64,000 nt of DNA from Bactericera cockerelli (taxonomy: Eukaryota > Arthropoda > Insecta > Hemiptera > Triozidae): assembly GCA_024516035.1 (NCBI GenBank), contig CM044955.1:16788551-16852550 (forward strand), in the 5' to 3' direction. A program made the translations under genes and the position numbers. Positions 12,231 to 23,766 of the stretch are shown one piece after another. The notes under the pieces are model-generated. The model was not told where the DNA came from, ran no database searches, and was given only the letters and a program-made list of their open reading frames with translations. How positions within the stretch are numbered: position 1 is the first letter of the stretch; each line of letters opens with the position of its first letter.

Positions 12231-12262
12231 AGCACAATCCTATTACCAAATAGGATTGTGCT
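12231..12262. repeat. Perfect 14-bp hairpin
   Basis: AGCACAATCCTATT (12231-12244) pairs exactly with AATAGGATTGTGCT (12249-12262) around an ACCA loop. It stands alone, with no T-run directly after it, so it is not a polymerase III terminator. It may be the core of a small palindromic element. Confidence 0.8.
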
Positions 12263-12663
12263 AGTTCCTAACATTCTTGGGTTTTTTTTATTTTTTTATT
12301 GCCTTAGACATTCTCTGCCACTTAATAAAATTCAGAGAGGTAACGCAGCAAGTGTTCTCTCTGGATAGCCAAAGTCAAAAACTTTGTGTGACTTTACCTG
12401 AATGGAATGTAAACAAAATAAAATACACATCATAAACATGCACCTACCAAATACCTCTATATTAGACAACACTTCAACAACAAACAACCATGCTTCTTCT
12501 AGTGGCTATCCAGTACAGTTGTCAGCTATCATGATGGCTATCTTGATTTTGCTGACTGCTGATCGAAATACTTATAGTTATCTGATTGATCCATGTTCTC
12601 AAATTTATCAGCCATGGATTTCTCAGTTATACACAGTTTTCCATGTAATATCTTTTGGAATAA

Positions 12664-12833
12664 GCCAGCGTCGATGGCGTGTTGAATGCACCGGTTCTCG
12701 TAGGATCACCAAAGTTGAGCAACGTCCAGAAAAGTTAAGACTTCGTGATGCTGGCATTCCGGAACAACCCAGCCTGGGTGAGATTAATATGGTTTGTGAG
12801 TTTTCTGCGAATGGAGGGTAGCACACCTGTTTC
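12664..12833 (+). repeat. SINE family S5 (5S rRNA-like head)
   Basis: Begins GCCAGCGTCGATGGCGTG, then CACCGGTTCTCGTAGGATCA, CCAAAGTTGAGCAACG and ACTTCGTGATGCTGGC. This order matches the 5' half and internal promoter of eukaryotic 5S rRNA as I know it (CGGTTCTCGT, then ATCACCGAAATTAAGC). The following body (CCCAGCCTGGGTGAGATTAA and AATGGAGGGTAGCACAC) is the body also found behind the tRNA-like heads of family S4. The 139-codon frame crossing here is not a gene. Confidence 0.85.
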
Positions 12834-13430
12834 GAGAAGACCTAGTTGTCAAATGGGACATATTTTTACTATAATTGAATTCTTTATTAACAGGATATAA
12901 TAATTACTTAAAAATAATGATAAAAATTAATTACAAAATTGACAACAATAAAAATAAGAAAAATATATACAGATGTCCTAACCTAAGGGCGGGGTTATTG
13001 CTTATGGCAATCTCTTCCACCCAACCCTTAAAGTTCCCTATCTAGTTAATCAAAAATAGTATTTAAAAAATGTAAAAATGTAAAACCCCAGTTCAGAATA
13101 ATGATAACCTTTTGTAAAATTAGGTAGGTAATGACTTTTATTCCTCATCAAATGTTCCTGAGCATTCTGAGCAACCCGTGAGAACTGTTTCAGAAACTGC
13201 CTGACGCGTCAGTTTGGTGCTGACTTATTTACCTGCTTCCTTCATGACATCATCTTGTTTTCCCTGTAAAGTTTACAATGTGCATAATATTATACTCAAA
13301 TGGAGCATGTGACTCAGATTCAAATAATTCAGAAGGTATTCTCTCAGTTTGATTCATCTTAGGGGGGCTCGTGATAACAATTTCTCAGGAGTACCAATAT
13401 TGCGAAAACGGTACTTTTGTTACATAACAT

Positions 13431-13512
13431 ACCGACCTTAGAAGCTTGATCGATAATGCAGCAGACTTTTAACATGGAGTCCAGTGGTTCGAGTCTCGGT
13501 TTCAGCGATAAC
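13431..13512 (+). repeat. SINE family S3 head
   Basis: ACCGACCTTAGAAGCTTGATC followed by GTGGTTCGAGTCTCGGTTTC: S3 A- and B-box region, body mostly lost. Confidence 0.65.
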
Positions 13513-13920
13513 CTACATAGCATACATATAACACACACAGAAGCACATAATTATCATTTATAACAATTGTGATGACTGACTCTGTAATTTTTGTATGTAT
13601 AATTAAAAATAAGAAAATCATAACGTTTATATTCCACACTTCTACAGAGAACGACTTTTGTAACTTCATAATTCAGTGGAATTTGGTAGTCAATGTTTCG
13701 AGTTCCACAGGTATGACAGTATTTTTGGAAAGTCATCAAATTTTGTGTTACCTCATCACAATCGTCATGTCACAATTAATGTTACTCAGACTGCTGAATT
13801 TTACCGAACTTGGCACTGGCACTACCGACCTCTAGAATACGAGCCCGGTCAAGTCGGTAGCTTTTTGACCTCTTCTGCTAAATTATTAAGAAAGGTTTAT
13901 TTGTGTATGAGTTCTCTTAT

Positions 13921-14053
13921 TTGTGATAAACACTTTCGTGATATCACAACTACTCAAACTCGCTTTACTAAATCTACGATGAAACCAGGACTTGGACCAC
14001 CGACCACCAGGTTACAAGTCCGCCGCCTTATCCATTAAGCTACTGAAGTCGGT
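13921..14053 (-). repeat. SINE family S3 copy
   Basis: On the minus strand the head (CCGACTTCAGTAGCTTAATG, GGACTTGTAACCTGG) precedes the body with CGTAGATTTAGTAAAGCGAG and GTTGTGATATCACGAAAGTG. Nearly complete. The frame at 13676-14038 is an artefact of this copy. Confidence 0.85.
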
Positions 14054-14704
14054 GAATTTGTGATTTCACAATTAAATATATTGACTTAGTTGGGATAACA
14101 CAGCCAGATTAGGTGGGTAATTTATCGGTCCAGTACTTGAGTCCCTGAGCAAGAGCAGAATCATACCATCCCTGCCCTCAGGACTTTTCCAACACCATGA
14201 CGTTGAGAAAGAACACACACAAAGACAAATTCGGGTCTTCAAACAGAAGAACAAAGCCTCTTCTCGCGGGATTCCATGGAAGGAGGTATTAAAATATTTA
14301 ATAGGACATGAAGGAAGAAGAAAAGGACTGACGGAGAGGCAGAGTGACAAGTTGAACTTTCGCTTTGATAAGCTTTCGAAAGTTGTAAAGTGAAAATGTG
14401 CTTAATTGTTTAAGACGGAGTGAGGGAGCCGCTTGGAGCACAACGCTTTTCGCGAATGTTTTAATGATGCGAAGTTATATTTCTTTGGAAACCAGAAGTT
14501 CATATTCGTGAAAATTCACTCGCTTTTAAGTTGTATAGTTCATTGACAGTTCTATAAAAATAGTTTTTTTTTTCTCAATTATTAATTGATATAATATACC
14601 TATTTATTTAAAACATCTTCTTTCTTCAGTGTGCTCAACACGGAAATAGTTGTATGTGTATTTCTGCTTACTCATAGGTACATATTATGATTAGTGTCCC
14701 TCAT
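14054..14704. other. No feature recognised
   Basis: Balanced-composition spacer with a minus-strand frame (14072-14350) that matches nothing I know. Confidence 0.35.
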
Positions 14705-14945
14705 TTTCCGTGGCGTAACGGTTGTGACTACTGCCCGTAGTCCTAAGATCCTGAGTTCGATTGCCGGTTGGGACAGACTTATGGAACAGAAAATTCTGTT
14801 CTCTGAACACACATGATGAGCTGCTGCCATTTCCGACCATATCCAGGCTGGGTGAAGTTACTGTGGGTTGCTGGTACGATTACGATTCTAAGCGAATACT
14901 GTGAGTAAAACTTCCCTCCTGACTATCATAAGTCAGGATTTTAAA
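14705..14945 (+). repeat. SINE family S4, near-complete head and body
   Basis: A clear tRNA-like head: A-box TGGCGTAACGG at 14710, stem GACTA/TAGTC around loop CTGCCCG (anticodon position GCC), B-box GAGTTCGATTGCCGG. It is followed by GAACAGAAAATTCTGTTC and the shared body (ATCCAGGCTGGGTGAAGTTA, GGGTTGCTGGTACGATTACG). The T-loop is intact but the 3' acceptor side is not paired, as expected of a SINE head and not of a working tRNA. Confidence 0.85.
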
Positions 14946-15021
14946 ACCAAATGTAATCAACTTATCTACGTAATAAACATGTAATACTTATCTACGTAAT
15001 ATCAAATGTAATAAACCACAT

Positions 15022-15622
15022 GTGCTACGAACCTCAGCACTCGCTCTTAGTATTTCAGCTGCGGAATACGCCGCCCCTGTGTGGAGAAATTCCAGCCACG
15101 CCAAACTAGTGGACCACGCAGTAAACGAAGCCGCAAGAATCGTGACAGGATGTCTCAAACCAACCCCAGTTCACAAGCTGTACCCTCTTGCGGGCATTGC
15201 ACCACCTCAGGTGCGACGTAGAGTTGCTGCTGAAATCGAGAGAAGATAGAAAGATCAAGACAACAGGCACCCTATGTTTGGTCAAAATATCCAACCTACA
15301 AGACTCAAATCAAGAAAGAGTTTCCTTCAAACCACCGAACCCATAAACGGCAGCAGCGAAGCTCGGAAAATGGAACTCTGGAGGAATCTTTCCCTGAACT
15401 TGGAAATCCCTGAACCGGTTAAGAACAGGAGTATCTAGATGCAAGTACAACCTAAGGAAATGGGGATACTCAGACAACGCTGACTGTGAATGTGGAGAAG
15501 TACAGACTCACGACCACCTTCTGATTTGTAACCAGCTCGACCATTCATGCAACCATAATGACCTGATGGAAGCAAACGAGAAAGCAATTCACGTGGCCAA
15601 TCACTGGAGATTCAAAATCTAA
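15022..15622 (+). pseudogene. Non-LTR retrotransposon (LINE) ORF2 C-terminal fragment, decayed
   Basis: The reading starts inside a reverse-transcriptase polyprotein: LRTSALALSISAAEYAAPVW and ARIVTGCLKPTPVHKLYPL are conserved in the C-terminal part of LINE ORF2 proteins. It hits an in-frame TAG at 15247, continues in the same frame to 15437, then shifts frame at about 15419-15437. The new frame gives LRTGVSRCKYNLRKWGY and the zinc-knuckle-like CECGEVQTHDHLLIC, and ends with TAA at 15620. It is followed by a short AAGTAAGTAAGTA tail, not poly(A). Only the 3' end of the element is present, a typical 5' truncation. Clade not assigned. Confidence 0.88.
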
Positions 15623-18600
15623 CAAGTTGGTGACAAGCGGACACGGAAAGTAAGTAAGTATCAACTTATCTCAATAGATCTAATTTCCTCAACATTGGGG
15701 AGGTAATGGATGAGAAAAAAGAGTCTTTTTGGCTGCCCTGCCTCCGAACTTAATAAACAAGATAAATATCCAATCGTTATATACCTCTAATAGACCATAA
15801 TTATATTATCTTCAAGAAAATGTGGAATTTATTCACAATTCACATCCATCTAGTCCCCCTAGGAACTTTTATATCGGCGCATTGGACGCTCATGTATGAC
15901 TTCCTGTTCTAATTGAATGCTAGGAGCTGCTTGCATTTTAATAATTAACAAAGGGCTTATGAAGAACAAATAAGTACAAAACAAAAATATAAGTTGTCCT
16001 ATTCCACTTTCATGTAAGTAGTTAAAAATAAATTGTTCTACACAACAAAATAATAATATTTATCAAGAATTCAGAGATTTTATTGACAGCCGATTATAAT
16101 AAGGCAGTATTTCACAATGGAAAAATAATGGTGCGTTGTTTAATTATGTACCTTCATAGGTACATAACCTACATACCTACCTATTTTTTAAACAAGTATT
16201 GTCTATATTTTTCATGGACTTTCCTAGGCAAAAAAGTATATACCAATTATTTTTCCAATCGCAATATTATGCATTGTACTTTCCGGGAGGCGTTACCATA
16301 TAATTAACGTTTAGCTTTTTAAATTATTTATCCACCCTTTTGAATATCAGTAAGGATGACTATCTACACTGGGTCCAAAGATTTACCGATGCAGGTATCA
16401 TAGAGACCGAATAGATTTAAGTAATTGAATAACCTACTCTACCACCCACATGAAATCTGTCCGTATACTGGAGCGACATGAACAGTGAAGTTTGTGTCAG
16501 AGAAACTGACAGCTATGGTTGATGGTGCCAAAATTTAATTTTACACCGCACATTATCCCATTGGAAAGGGATTTTATTGAATAACTGACCTGGAGTTTGA
16601 TTTTATCCCGGCAGAGTGTTAATTATATTGCACCGAGCAGGAGGGGGGGGGGGGGGATGTAGCGGGAATTTGTCACGAGAATGTGCATAATCAGCAATCA
16701 GAGAAGTTGGACAGCTTTGTTCTGCTTTCCACGCCAAGACCCCTAGACGTGTTCTCATTAGTAATCCCTGAACGCACAGATAAATCCATTAATGATAAAT
16801 GCCTCAACTATCATCATATTTCATCCACTATCGTGAAATTACTCTCCATAATGGAAAAATAAATTATGCAACAGTCAAAAGTATCATATTAATGGCTCTA
16901 TAGAAAAAAACTTCATCAATTTTCTATTTTTAAATTTATTTTTTTATTGTTTCAAAATGGAAATTGTTTGATTTTAATTTTTCGAAAGGTAAGAGTAATT
17001 TTTCATAAATCAAAACATTTTGAAAATTGTTTTTGCGCCGCCAAATCTTTTTATTTGATTAAAAAAATGCTTTATATCGTTCTTTTTTCTAGATTTTTAG
17101 TAGTGTAGGGATAATAGATCTAAATCCAGATGAAAGAGTTAATTTCGAATATTACTTCCGAGAATATCCAATATTAGATTTTAGAAGATAATAATATGTT
17201 TCGTTTTTGTAAAAAAAAAATGCTTCCATTTCATTATTCTCTTTTTTGTATTTCACAAGCTCTTCCTTAAGCTACAGAAATTTCTATAGAATTGAAATTG
17301 TAGAAAGAATATTCTACTATATGAACAAACTTGAAAAAAATTGGTTGAGAATCAAAAATAGGAGATACCTACTTTTGATTTAATAGTAAAAGGTCTCTCA
17401 ATTATGATCGGTATTCCTTCACGAGGAAGTATTGAGTCTAAATGGGCAGTGTATTTTCATCTTTTTATGGTAATTCTATAAATATTTTTGTCATTTAGGC
17501 TTATATTAAACCAATTCTTGGAAGAACTCAGTCTGATAGTCAAATAGAAATATGAAAGCCGAGTTAGACATTTTCCCCTCTAAATATTTTCTTCCAACCC
17601 ACACGAACAAGTTCACTTATTTCTGTCGAAATAGGTAATATGCACTGGCATGTCATAATTAATTAATTTTCCCTAGAATTGTTTACAAAAAGCGGGGAGT
17701 CATTTGAAATATGCCTAAATTCCAAACAAATAAATCTCTCTTTTCTCACAAATGCAAAGGACAGAATCAGTAGAATCATAATCTTATTAGTACAAAATGA
17801 CAGGAGAACATGACTGTATTGTTTGTGATCTCAATAATTATTCTCCGAAATTTCGGAGCATGATTTTCGCCTGTCCGCCAAAGCGAATTCACCCGTGGTG
17901 GCGGAGGGAGGCATCCCCCCCAACTGTTCCCAATTTTCAAAAAGTACCGACCCTGACTTTCAAAACTGCGAACATTTTCCGCTTTCTCTGTTTTCCGCTC
18001 TCAAGAGTTTTCGCAATAGAAAAAATTGTTTAAAAAATAAATTCGTGTTTTTTCTCTTTCGTATTTTGACTCAAAATCAAGATAAAATATATCCGTGTTA
18101 TTCCCAGGGTAGAATAATTTTGAGATTTTTTTTTTTGGAAAAATAAATGTATACGCTTTTCGTAATACTTCGGATGCGTGATTTTTTATAATCCTTGTTT
18201 TGTGCCGTTGAATCGTTATCGAAAGTGAATCAATTTACTGTCAACTGATGTATTGTTGAATATCGAACCAATTCTTCTGAGGAGGTGTTTATCAGAGACT
18301 TTCCACCCTCATACAATTCCAGTACAATTAGATTTTATCCTCGATGAAGCCATCATTATCTTTACAAATTTATTCCGCCTAAAATTATACTTTACCTCTT
18401 TTATTTTATCCGGTTTTACTACAAAAACATTAAAGTGGAAATTTTTAGCATTTTTTGAAACACCACAAAGTTCCAGCGCGTTTGAATATTTACCAGATGT
18501 AAAGGTCTATTTTGATAGATCAGAATGTTATATTATGCAAAATCAAGGTAATTTATCTACTTTTGTAAGTGTGATCGAAACCACAGTTAGGATATTGGCC
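15623..18600. other. No gene recognised; AT-rich spacer with a G-run
   Basis: Nearly 3 kb without a repeat family I can name. There is an uninterrupted run of 14 G at 16643-16656. Frames at 17797-18609 overlap each other and have the composition of AT-rich noise. Confidence 0.4.
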
Positions 18601-18855
18601 ATTGAATAGGCAGATATTATTCGTATTTAATAAGTATAATAGGAGTCATTTAGGTATTTACCTATGTGTTTAGAGGACTCAATTGCACAGAATTGGTTAA
18701 AATATATAATAACATATACTTACCGAAGATATACAACATAGTATTATAAATATATTCTTTTAAAACAGTAAAAATCTGATAATTTTTACGCTTTTAACAA
18801 CCGTTGTTATCTGCTTTTTGTACGTTTTGAGAAACTCAAATTTGAACTCTTCGCG

Positions 18856-18860
18856 TCAGT
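18856..18860 (+). promoter_or_regulatory. Possible arthropod initiator (TCAGT)
   Basis: TCAGT, the common arthropod initiator motif, lies 67 nt before the start codon of the candidate first exon. No TATA box is placed correctly and no exact downstream promoter element is visible. A 5-base motif is weak evidence alone. Confidence 0.15.
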
Positions 18861-18926
18861 GTTTTTTATGTACGGTTCGTAACTTTTTGTTGCTGATAAG
18901 TTCAGGCACCCACTTTTCCTGGTAGG

Positions 18927-18996
18927 ATGGAGGAGTGGATGTTAAAGCTGTGGCTTACCCTTGGCTGTCTGGTGCTGGTTACCACTTATACTGAAG
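18927..18996 (+). CDS. Candidate first coding exon with signal peptide-like segment
   Basis: ATG at 18927 has A at -3 and G at +4, with an in-frame stop upstream (18897), so it would be a true start. The frame gives MEEWMLKLWLTLGCLVLV and then TTYTE before a GTAAGA donor at 18997 (phase 1). A short polar N-terminus, a hydrophobic core and small residues after it fit a signal peptide of a secreted or membrane protein. Alternatively CTTTTCCTGGTAG just before the ATG is a 3' splice site, which would put the 5' UTR in another exon. No second exon could be placed in the window; the gene cannot be named. Chance occurrence remains possible. Confidence 0.45.
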
Positions 18997-19110
18997 GTAA
19001 GATCAATGATGTGGTTTTGAATTCAGACCTTTTTAAAAACATTTGAATGAATGAGGACGATTAATGTATGTACAGACATTTATTTTTTTAAGTTTTTTTT
19101 TTCAATTTAG

Positions 19111-19325
19111 GTTTAACGTCACTTTCATCTGCATGCTGGTCATATGACGACGGGGATGTTACCCTCCATTTGCAGGAAACTCACAAACCTGCTACCCACA
19201 TTAACCTCACCCCTTCTTTATAAGGCCGGAATGTCAGCATCACTAAGTCTTCACCTCGCTGGACGTTGCTTAATTTCGGTGATCCTACGAGAACCGGTGC
19301 ATTCAACGCGCCATCAACGCTGGCC
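19111..19325 (-). repeat. SINE family S5 (5S rRNA-like head), best copy
   Basis: The minus strand starts TGGCCAGCGTTGATGGCGCG and then has CGGTTCTCGTAGGATCACC and GAAATTAAGCAACGTCC, the closest match in the window to the 5S rRNA internal promoter. It continues into the shared S4/S5 body (TGAGGTTAATGTGGGTAGCA, AATGGAGGGTAACATCCCCG) and ends ACGTTAAACC. The 64-codon plus-strand frame here is an artefact. Confidence 0.9.
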
Positions 19326-20195
19326 AATAATGATTTAGTGATTACGTGAGGTATTTACTCAGAAAATGTGGTAGAAATTTGTGAAATTAATCTTTGTTAC
19401 TCTATTTACTCTATTAGGTACATATTATCTCCCATACGTATTATACTTATACAAGTATACAATATATTGAGTTCCGTCCATAGCAATGTACCGAACTTGG
19501 CTCTACTCTATTATTTGTTTTTGCCCAATGCCTTTGACCAATCTTCTTTCACTTCGCCTTTTCCCAAACCTACTAACTTGGGGTCGGTATTGTTAGAAGT
19601 AGGTTGGTTGGTTGGTTCTGGCACTCGACTTCTTCACGGCTGAATGCTCAACCTAAGGCCAACCCTGGTAAAGGCGCCAATCATTTCTGTTACTGTGTTT
19701 TGGTCTGACAAACTGGCACTGATTCTGATTAACGTCCCTCAGCAATCAGCATAGCAAGTATTAAATCTCAGCAATTACTATATACATAATATGATGTATG
19801 TATATTTTTGGAAAAGATGGTAATTGTAAAAAGAGAAAGTGAATTATACATGATAAAAAAATCCAAACTAATCACATCTCAGTCTGCTGCTCATCCAAAA
19901 CCCTGCAATTCCTCCGGATGTATGCATTCTGCATCAGAATTCCAGCTGCATCTTCCTTAATTTCCACCTTGGAGGGGCGGAAAAGCGCAGTATTTCATAA
20001 CCGAATGTTTCTATTGACTTAGTTAGGAAATAAATTTTCCCTATTCATAGATTTTTCCATCAATGACGCTGACATGCGACACGTGATATTCCGACAGCGC
20101 CATGATTAGTATTGCATACGTGCAGGAAACTCTTGACTTGGAACAAATGGAAAAAGTTGAATTCGTCGATGAGATTGCAGTTTGGAAAGAAAGTT
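19326..20195. other. No feature recognised
   Basis: Spacer. A stretch at 19880-20100 has balanced composition but no clear reading frame with splice sites. Confidence 0.35.
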
Positions 20196-20217
20196 TGCAA
20201 CCCCCCGCGGGGTTGCA
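20196..20217. repeat. GC-rich 9-bp hairpin
   Basis: TGCAACCCC (20196-20204) pairs with GGGGTTGCA (20209-20217) around CCGC. It sits inside a plus-strand frame of 109 codons that runs into a SINE, so I do not consider that frame a gene. Confidence 0.7.
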
Positions 20218-20299
20218 GTTCAAGACGAACAAGTGTATTCTTAACTATGCATGTTGCATATTCTACGGAATAAAGTATAGTCATTGTGACCAAATGCTG

Positions 20300-20475
20300 G
20301 AGTTGCTCACTAGACATACACGCATGGTAACCTGTGTTCGATCTAATGCAGAGTTAAACAAAATCTACCCTGTTGTCGAATATCCAATTCCCGGGTCCAC
20401 TCATACCTCGTATGGAAAAGTATTTACATAATTGATGGGGGTTCTTATCTAGTAATGCTACCCACAGTGATTTTG
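20300..20475 (+). repeat. SINE family S2, degraded
   Basis: CACGCATGGTAACCTGTGTTCG is the S2 B-box region. GGGTCCACTCATACCTCGTA and GTAATGCTACCCACAGTG are S2 body and end motifs. The middle is diverged. Confidence 0.6.
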
Positions 20476-20780
20476 AAAAAGATCTTGCTTGGCTTACTTC
20501 ACTACAAATAGTTCATACTCAACTTAAACTGCTAGGGATTTAACTTTAAAACATACATGATTTTACCAACCAGCATCAGCAATGAGGCGGCAGACTCACA
20601 CCCTGAAGGTCGGTGGTTCCAAATAGGGCAAAATAATTCCAAGGTGAGTTTGAGTATTAATTGTGATAGGTACAAGCAGATTGTGATTATTTATTTATTA
20701 TTATCTGACCTGTTCAGTGAACCCCTTACAAGTAACACTGCGACCGAATTAGATCTATTGTGACCAGTTGACTGTATTTT

Positions 20781-20950
20781 GTTTTAACGTCCTGATTGAG
20801 ATAGATAGTCAGGATGGAGGTTTATTCCATTACCTGGGAATCGTACCAGCTACCCACATGGAAATATCAGCCTCATGTTTTTAGAGGACACAGAATTGTC
20901 TTCGAAAACTCTGTCGCAGCCGGGAGTCGAACTCGGGATTTCTTTCTTAG
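20781..20950 (-). repeat. SINE family S4, degraded
   Basis: The minus strand reads B-box GAGTTCGACTCCCGGCTG, then the shared body reversed: TGGGTAGCTGGTACGATTCC and the terminal ACGTTAAAAC. The head's A-box is lost. Confidence 0.7.
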
Positions 20951-21241
20951 AATGGCTAAGAATGTGATCAACACACATTTATGATACATTTTGCGAGGTC
21001 AAGGTGTCAGATGTCGCACAATACAATGCAGGGTAACTTTTTACAATAATTTCCTTCCAATAATTTCAATACGTGACCAGCCCTAGATTCATGGGTAGTT
21101 TTAATAATTCAAAATCTATACTTATAAAAGAGAGTTTCACTCACTGACTGACTGACTGACTGATTGACTGACTGACTGACTGACTCACTGATTCATCACT
21201 GTTTCTCCGAATTGGTAAGTCCTAGGAAGCTGTAATTTGGT

Positions 21242-23250
21242 GGGTAGCTTTGTCTTACAGTCTAGATGTGCAATAAGACGGGATTTTTCGAATTTCCCAC
21301 TACAACACCTGCCATTGTCGAAAAAGGACTTTTTACTTTCACCGCTATTTCTCCGCATTGATAAATCCCAGAAAGTTCAAATTTGGTAGGTAGCTTTGTT
21401 TTATAGTCTAAATGTGCAATAAGACGGGATTTTTCGAATTTCCCACTACAACACCTGCCATTGGCGAAAAAGGACTTTTTACTTTCACCGCTATTTCCCC
21501 GCATTGATAAATCCGAGAAAGTTCAAATTCGGTAGGTAGCTTAGTTTTATAGTTTAGATGTGCGATTAGACGGGATATTTCGAAATTCCCACTACAACAC
21601 CTCTCATTAGCGAAAAAGGACTTTTTACTTTCACCGCTATTTCTCCGCATTGATAAATCCGAGAAAGTTCAAATTTGGTAGGTAGCTTTGTCTTATAGTT
21701 TAGATGTGCGATTAGACGGGATTTTTCGAAATTTCCACTACAACACCTGCCATTGGCGAAAAAGGACTTTTTACTTTCACCGCTATTTCTCCACATTGAT
21801 AAATCCCAGAAAGTTCAAATTTGGTAGGTAGCTTTGTCTTATAGTCTAGATGTGCAATAAGACGGGATTTTTCTAAATTCCCACTACAACACCTGCCATT
21901 GGCGAAAAAGGACTTTTTACTTTCACCGCTGTTTCTCCGCATTGATAAATCCGAGAAAGTTCAAATTTGGTAGGTAGCTTAGTTTTATAGTTTAGATGTG
22001 CGATTAGACGGGATATTTCGAAATTCCCACTACAACACCTCTCATTAGCGAAAAAGGACTTTTTATTTTCACCGCTATTTCTCCGCATTGATAAATCCCA
22101 GAAAGTTCAAATTTGGTAGGTAGCTTTGTCTTATAGTCTAGATGTGCAATAAGACGGGATTTTTCGAAACTCCTACTACAACACCTGGCCAATGGCGAAA
22201 AAGGACTTTTTGTTTTCACCGCTATTTCTCCGCATTGATAAATCCGAGAAAGTTCAAATTCGGTAGGTAGCTTTGTCTTATAGTTTAGATGTGCAATAAG
22301 ACGGAATTTTTAGAAATTCCCACTACAACACCTGGCCAATGGCGAAAAAGGACTTTTTGTTTTCACCGCTATTTCTCCGCATTGATATATCCGAGAAAGT
22401 TCAAATTCGGTAGGTAGCTTTGTCTTATAGTTTAGATGTGAAATTAGACGGGATTTTTCGAAACTCCTACTACAACACCTCTCATTAGCGAAAAAAGACT
22501 TTTTACTTTCACCGCTATTTCTCCGCATTGATAAATCCGAGAAAGTTCAAATTCGGTAGGTAGCTTTTTTCATATAGTCTAGATGTGCAATAAGACGGAA
22601 TTTTTAGAAATTCCCACTACAACACCTGGCCAATGGCGAAAAAGAATTTTTTGTTTTCACCGCTATTTCTCCGCATTGATAAATCCGAGAAAGTTCAAAT
22701 TCGGTAGGTAGCTTTGTCTTATAGTTTAGATGTGCAATTAGACGGGATTTTTCGAAACTCCTACTACAACACCTCTCATCAGCGAAAAAGGACTTTTTAC
22801 TTTCACCGCTATTTCTCCGCATTGATAAATCCGAGAAAGTTCAAATTTGGTATTTATGTTTGTCTTATTGTCTGAATCTGCAAAATTGGGCTTTTCGAAA
22901 CTCCCACTACAACATCTGCCATTGGCGAAAAAGGAAAATTTACTTCCACTACTTTTCTCCGCACTGGTAAGTCCGAAGAAGTCCAAATTTGGTATGTAGG
23001 TTTTTTTACAGTCTAGATGTGCATTTGGATGGGATTTTTTTAAAACTCCCACTACAACACCTGTCTATTACTCCATATTGGTAAGCCCTAAAAAGTTCAA
23101 ATTTGGTGTGTAGGTTCGTTTTACGGTCTAGATGAGAAATTAGACACAATTTTTTCGAAATTTCCACTACAACAACTGCCTGTTACTCCGTATTGGTAAG
23201 TCCAAAAATGTTCAAATTTGGTGTGTAGGTTATTTTTCGCTCTAGATTTT
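21242..23250. repeat. 146-bp satellite inside Helitron H1
   Basis: About 12 near-identical units of 146 bp (marks such as GACGGGATTTTTCG recur every 146 bp from 21278), then two or three drifted units to about 23250. A short internal variant follows the series CTGCCATTG, CTGCCATTG, CTCTCATTA, then repeats. Units near 21570 and 22008 share private changes exactly 438 bp apart, so part of the array is a three-unit higher-order repeat. The unit is close to nucleosomal DNA length. Confidence 0.92.
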
Positions 23251-23261
23251 CAATTAGACGG

Positions 23262-23616
23262 ACCTCAATACACTACGGTCATGCCTCAATACACTACGAT
23301 CATGCCTCAATACACTACGTTCATGCCTCAATACACTACGGTCATGCCTCAATACACTACGTTCATGCCTCAATACACTACGTTCATGCCTCAATACACT
23401 ACGTTCATGCCTCAATATAGTATAGTATAATAGTACTTTATTTAGACTGTCGGCTCGAGACAGGAAGTCCCATTACGCTAACAGTTTATACTACGGCCAT
23501 GCCTCAATACACTACGGTCATGCCTCAATACAGGACGGTCATGCCTCAATACACACTACGGCCATGCGTCAATACACTACGGTCATGCCTCAATACACTA
23601 CGGCCATGCCTCGGCC
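23262..23616. repeat. 21-bp satellite, two blocks, inside Helitron H1
   Basis: Unit CCTCAATACACTACGGTCATG, mostly varying at GGTC/GTTC/GGCC. The first block (about seven units) is at 23263-23420 and the second (about five) at 23495-23612; about 80 bp of unrelated sequence separates them. Because 21 is a multiple of three the block reads as a seven-residue peptide repeat, but no gene is implied. Confidence 0.92.
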
Positions 23617-23766
23617 CGCAAAGCGGGCGACAGCCCGCTAGTTCATAACATATGGCTTTTCAGTTAATACCTGAAACCATACCCCTGCTGGGTCATATAT
23701 GTCTATTTGTCTATAAAACAGAGGGTACCTATATGCTGTAGTATATATGGGTAATTTCATATATTA

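Larger units (their letters stand above)
21115..23641 (+). mobile_element. H1: non-autonomous Helitron, 2.5 kb, both ends intact
   Basis: Left end TCTATACTTATAAAAGAG (Helitrons begin with TC). Right end is hairpin GCCCGC-AAA-GCGGGC (23614-23628), then nine bases, then CTAG at 23638-23641. The hairpin a short distance before a CTRR end is diagnostic of Helitrons. The element lies between A (21114) and T (23642), the expected A^T target, with no duplication. A run of ACTGACTG follows the left end. There is no Rep/helicase gene; the interior is two satellite arrays. Minus-strand 71-104 codon frames are periodic artefacts. Confidence 0.88.

Noticed and set aside
12402..12821. 139-codon plus-strand frame, the longest in the window
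   Set aside because: Its second half is a 5S-headed SINE; the first half has no family resemblance.
19230..19325. 5S rRNA gene
   Set aside because: Only the 5' two-thirds resembles 5S and it runs directly into the S4/S5 body.
21262..23052. Series of 71-104 codon minus-strand frames with a repeated cysteine/lysine-rich sequence
   Set aside because: They are the 146-bp satellite read in one frame and then shifted. The period is not a multiple of three and each frame stops at the next unit.
23218..23430. Peptide with seven-residue MPQYTTF repeats
   Set aside because: Follows from a 21-bp DNA repeat in the Helitron; no start context, splice site or stop logic of a gene.
21242..23616. CRISPR array
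   Set aside because: Repeats are contiguous, with no unique spacers, and the genome is eukaryotic.
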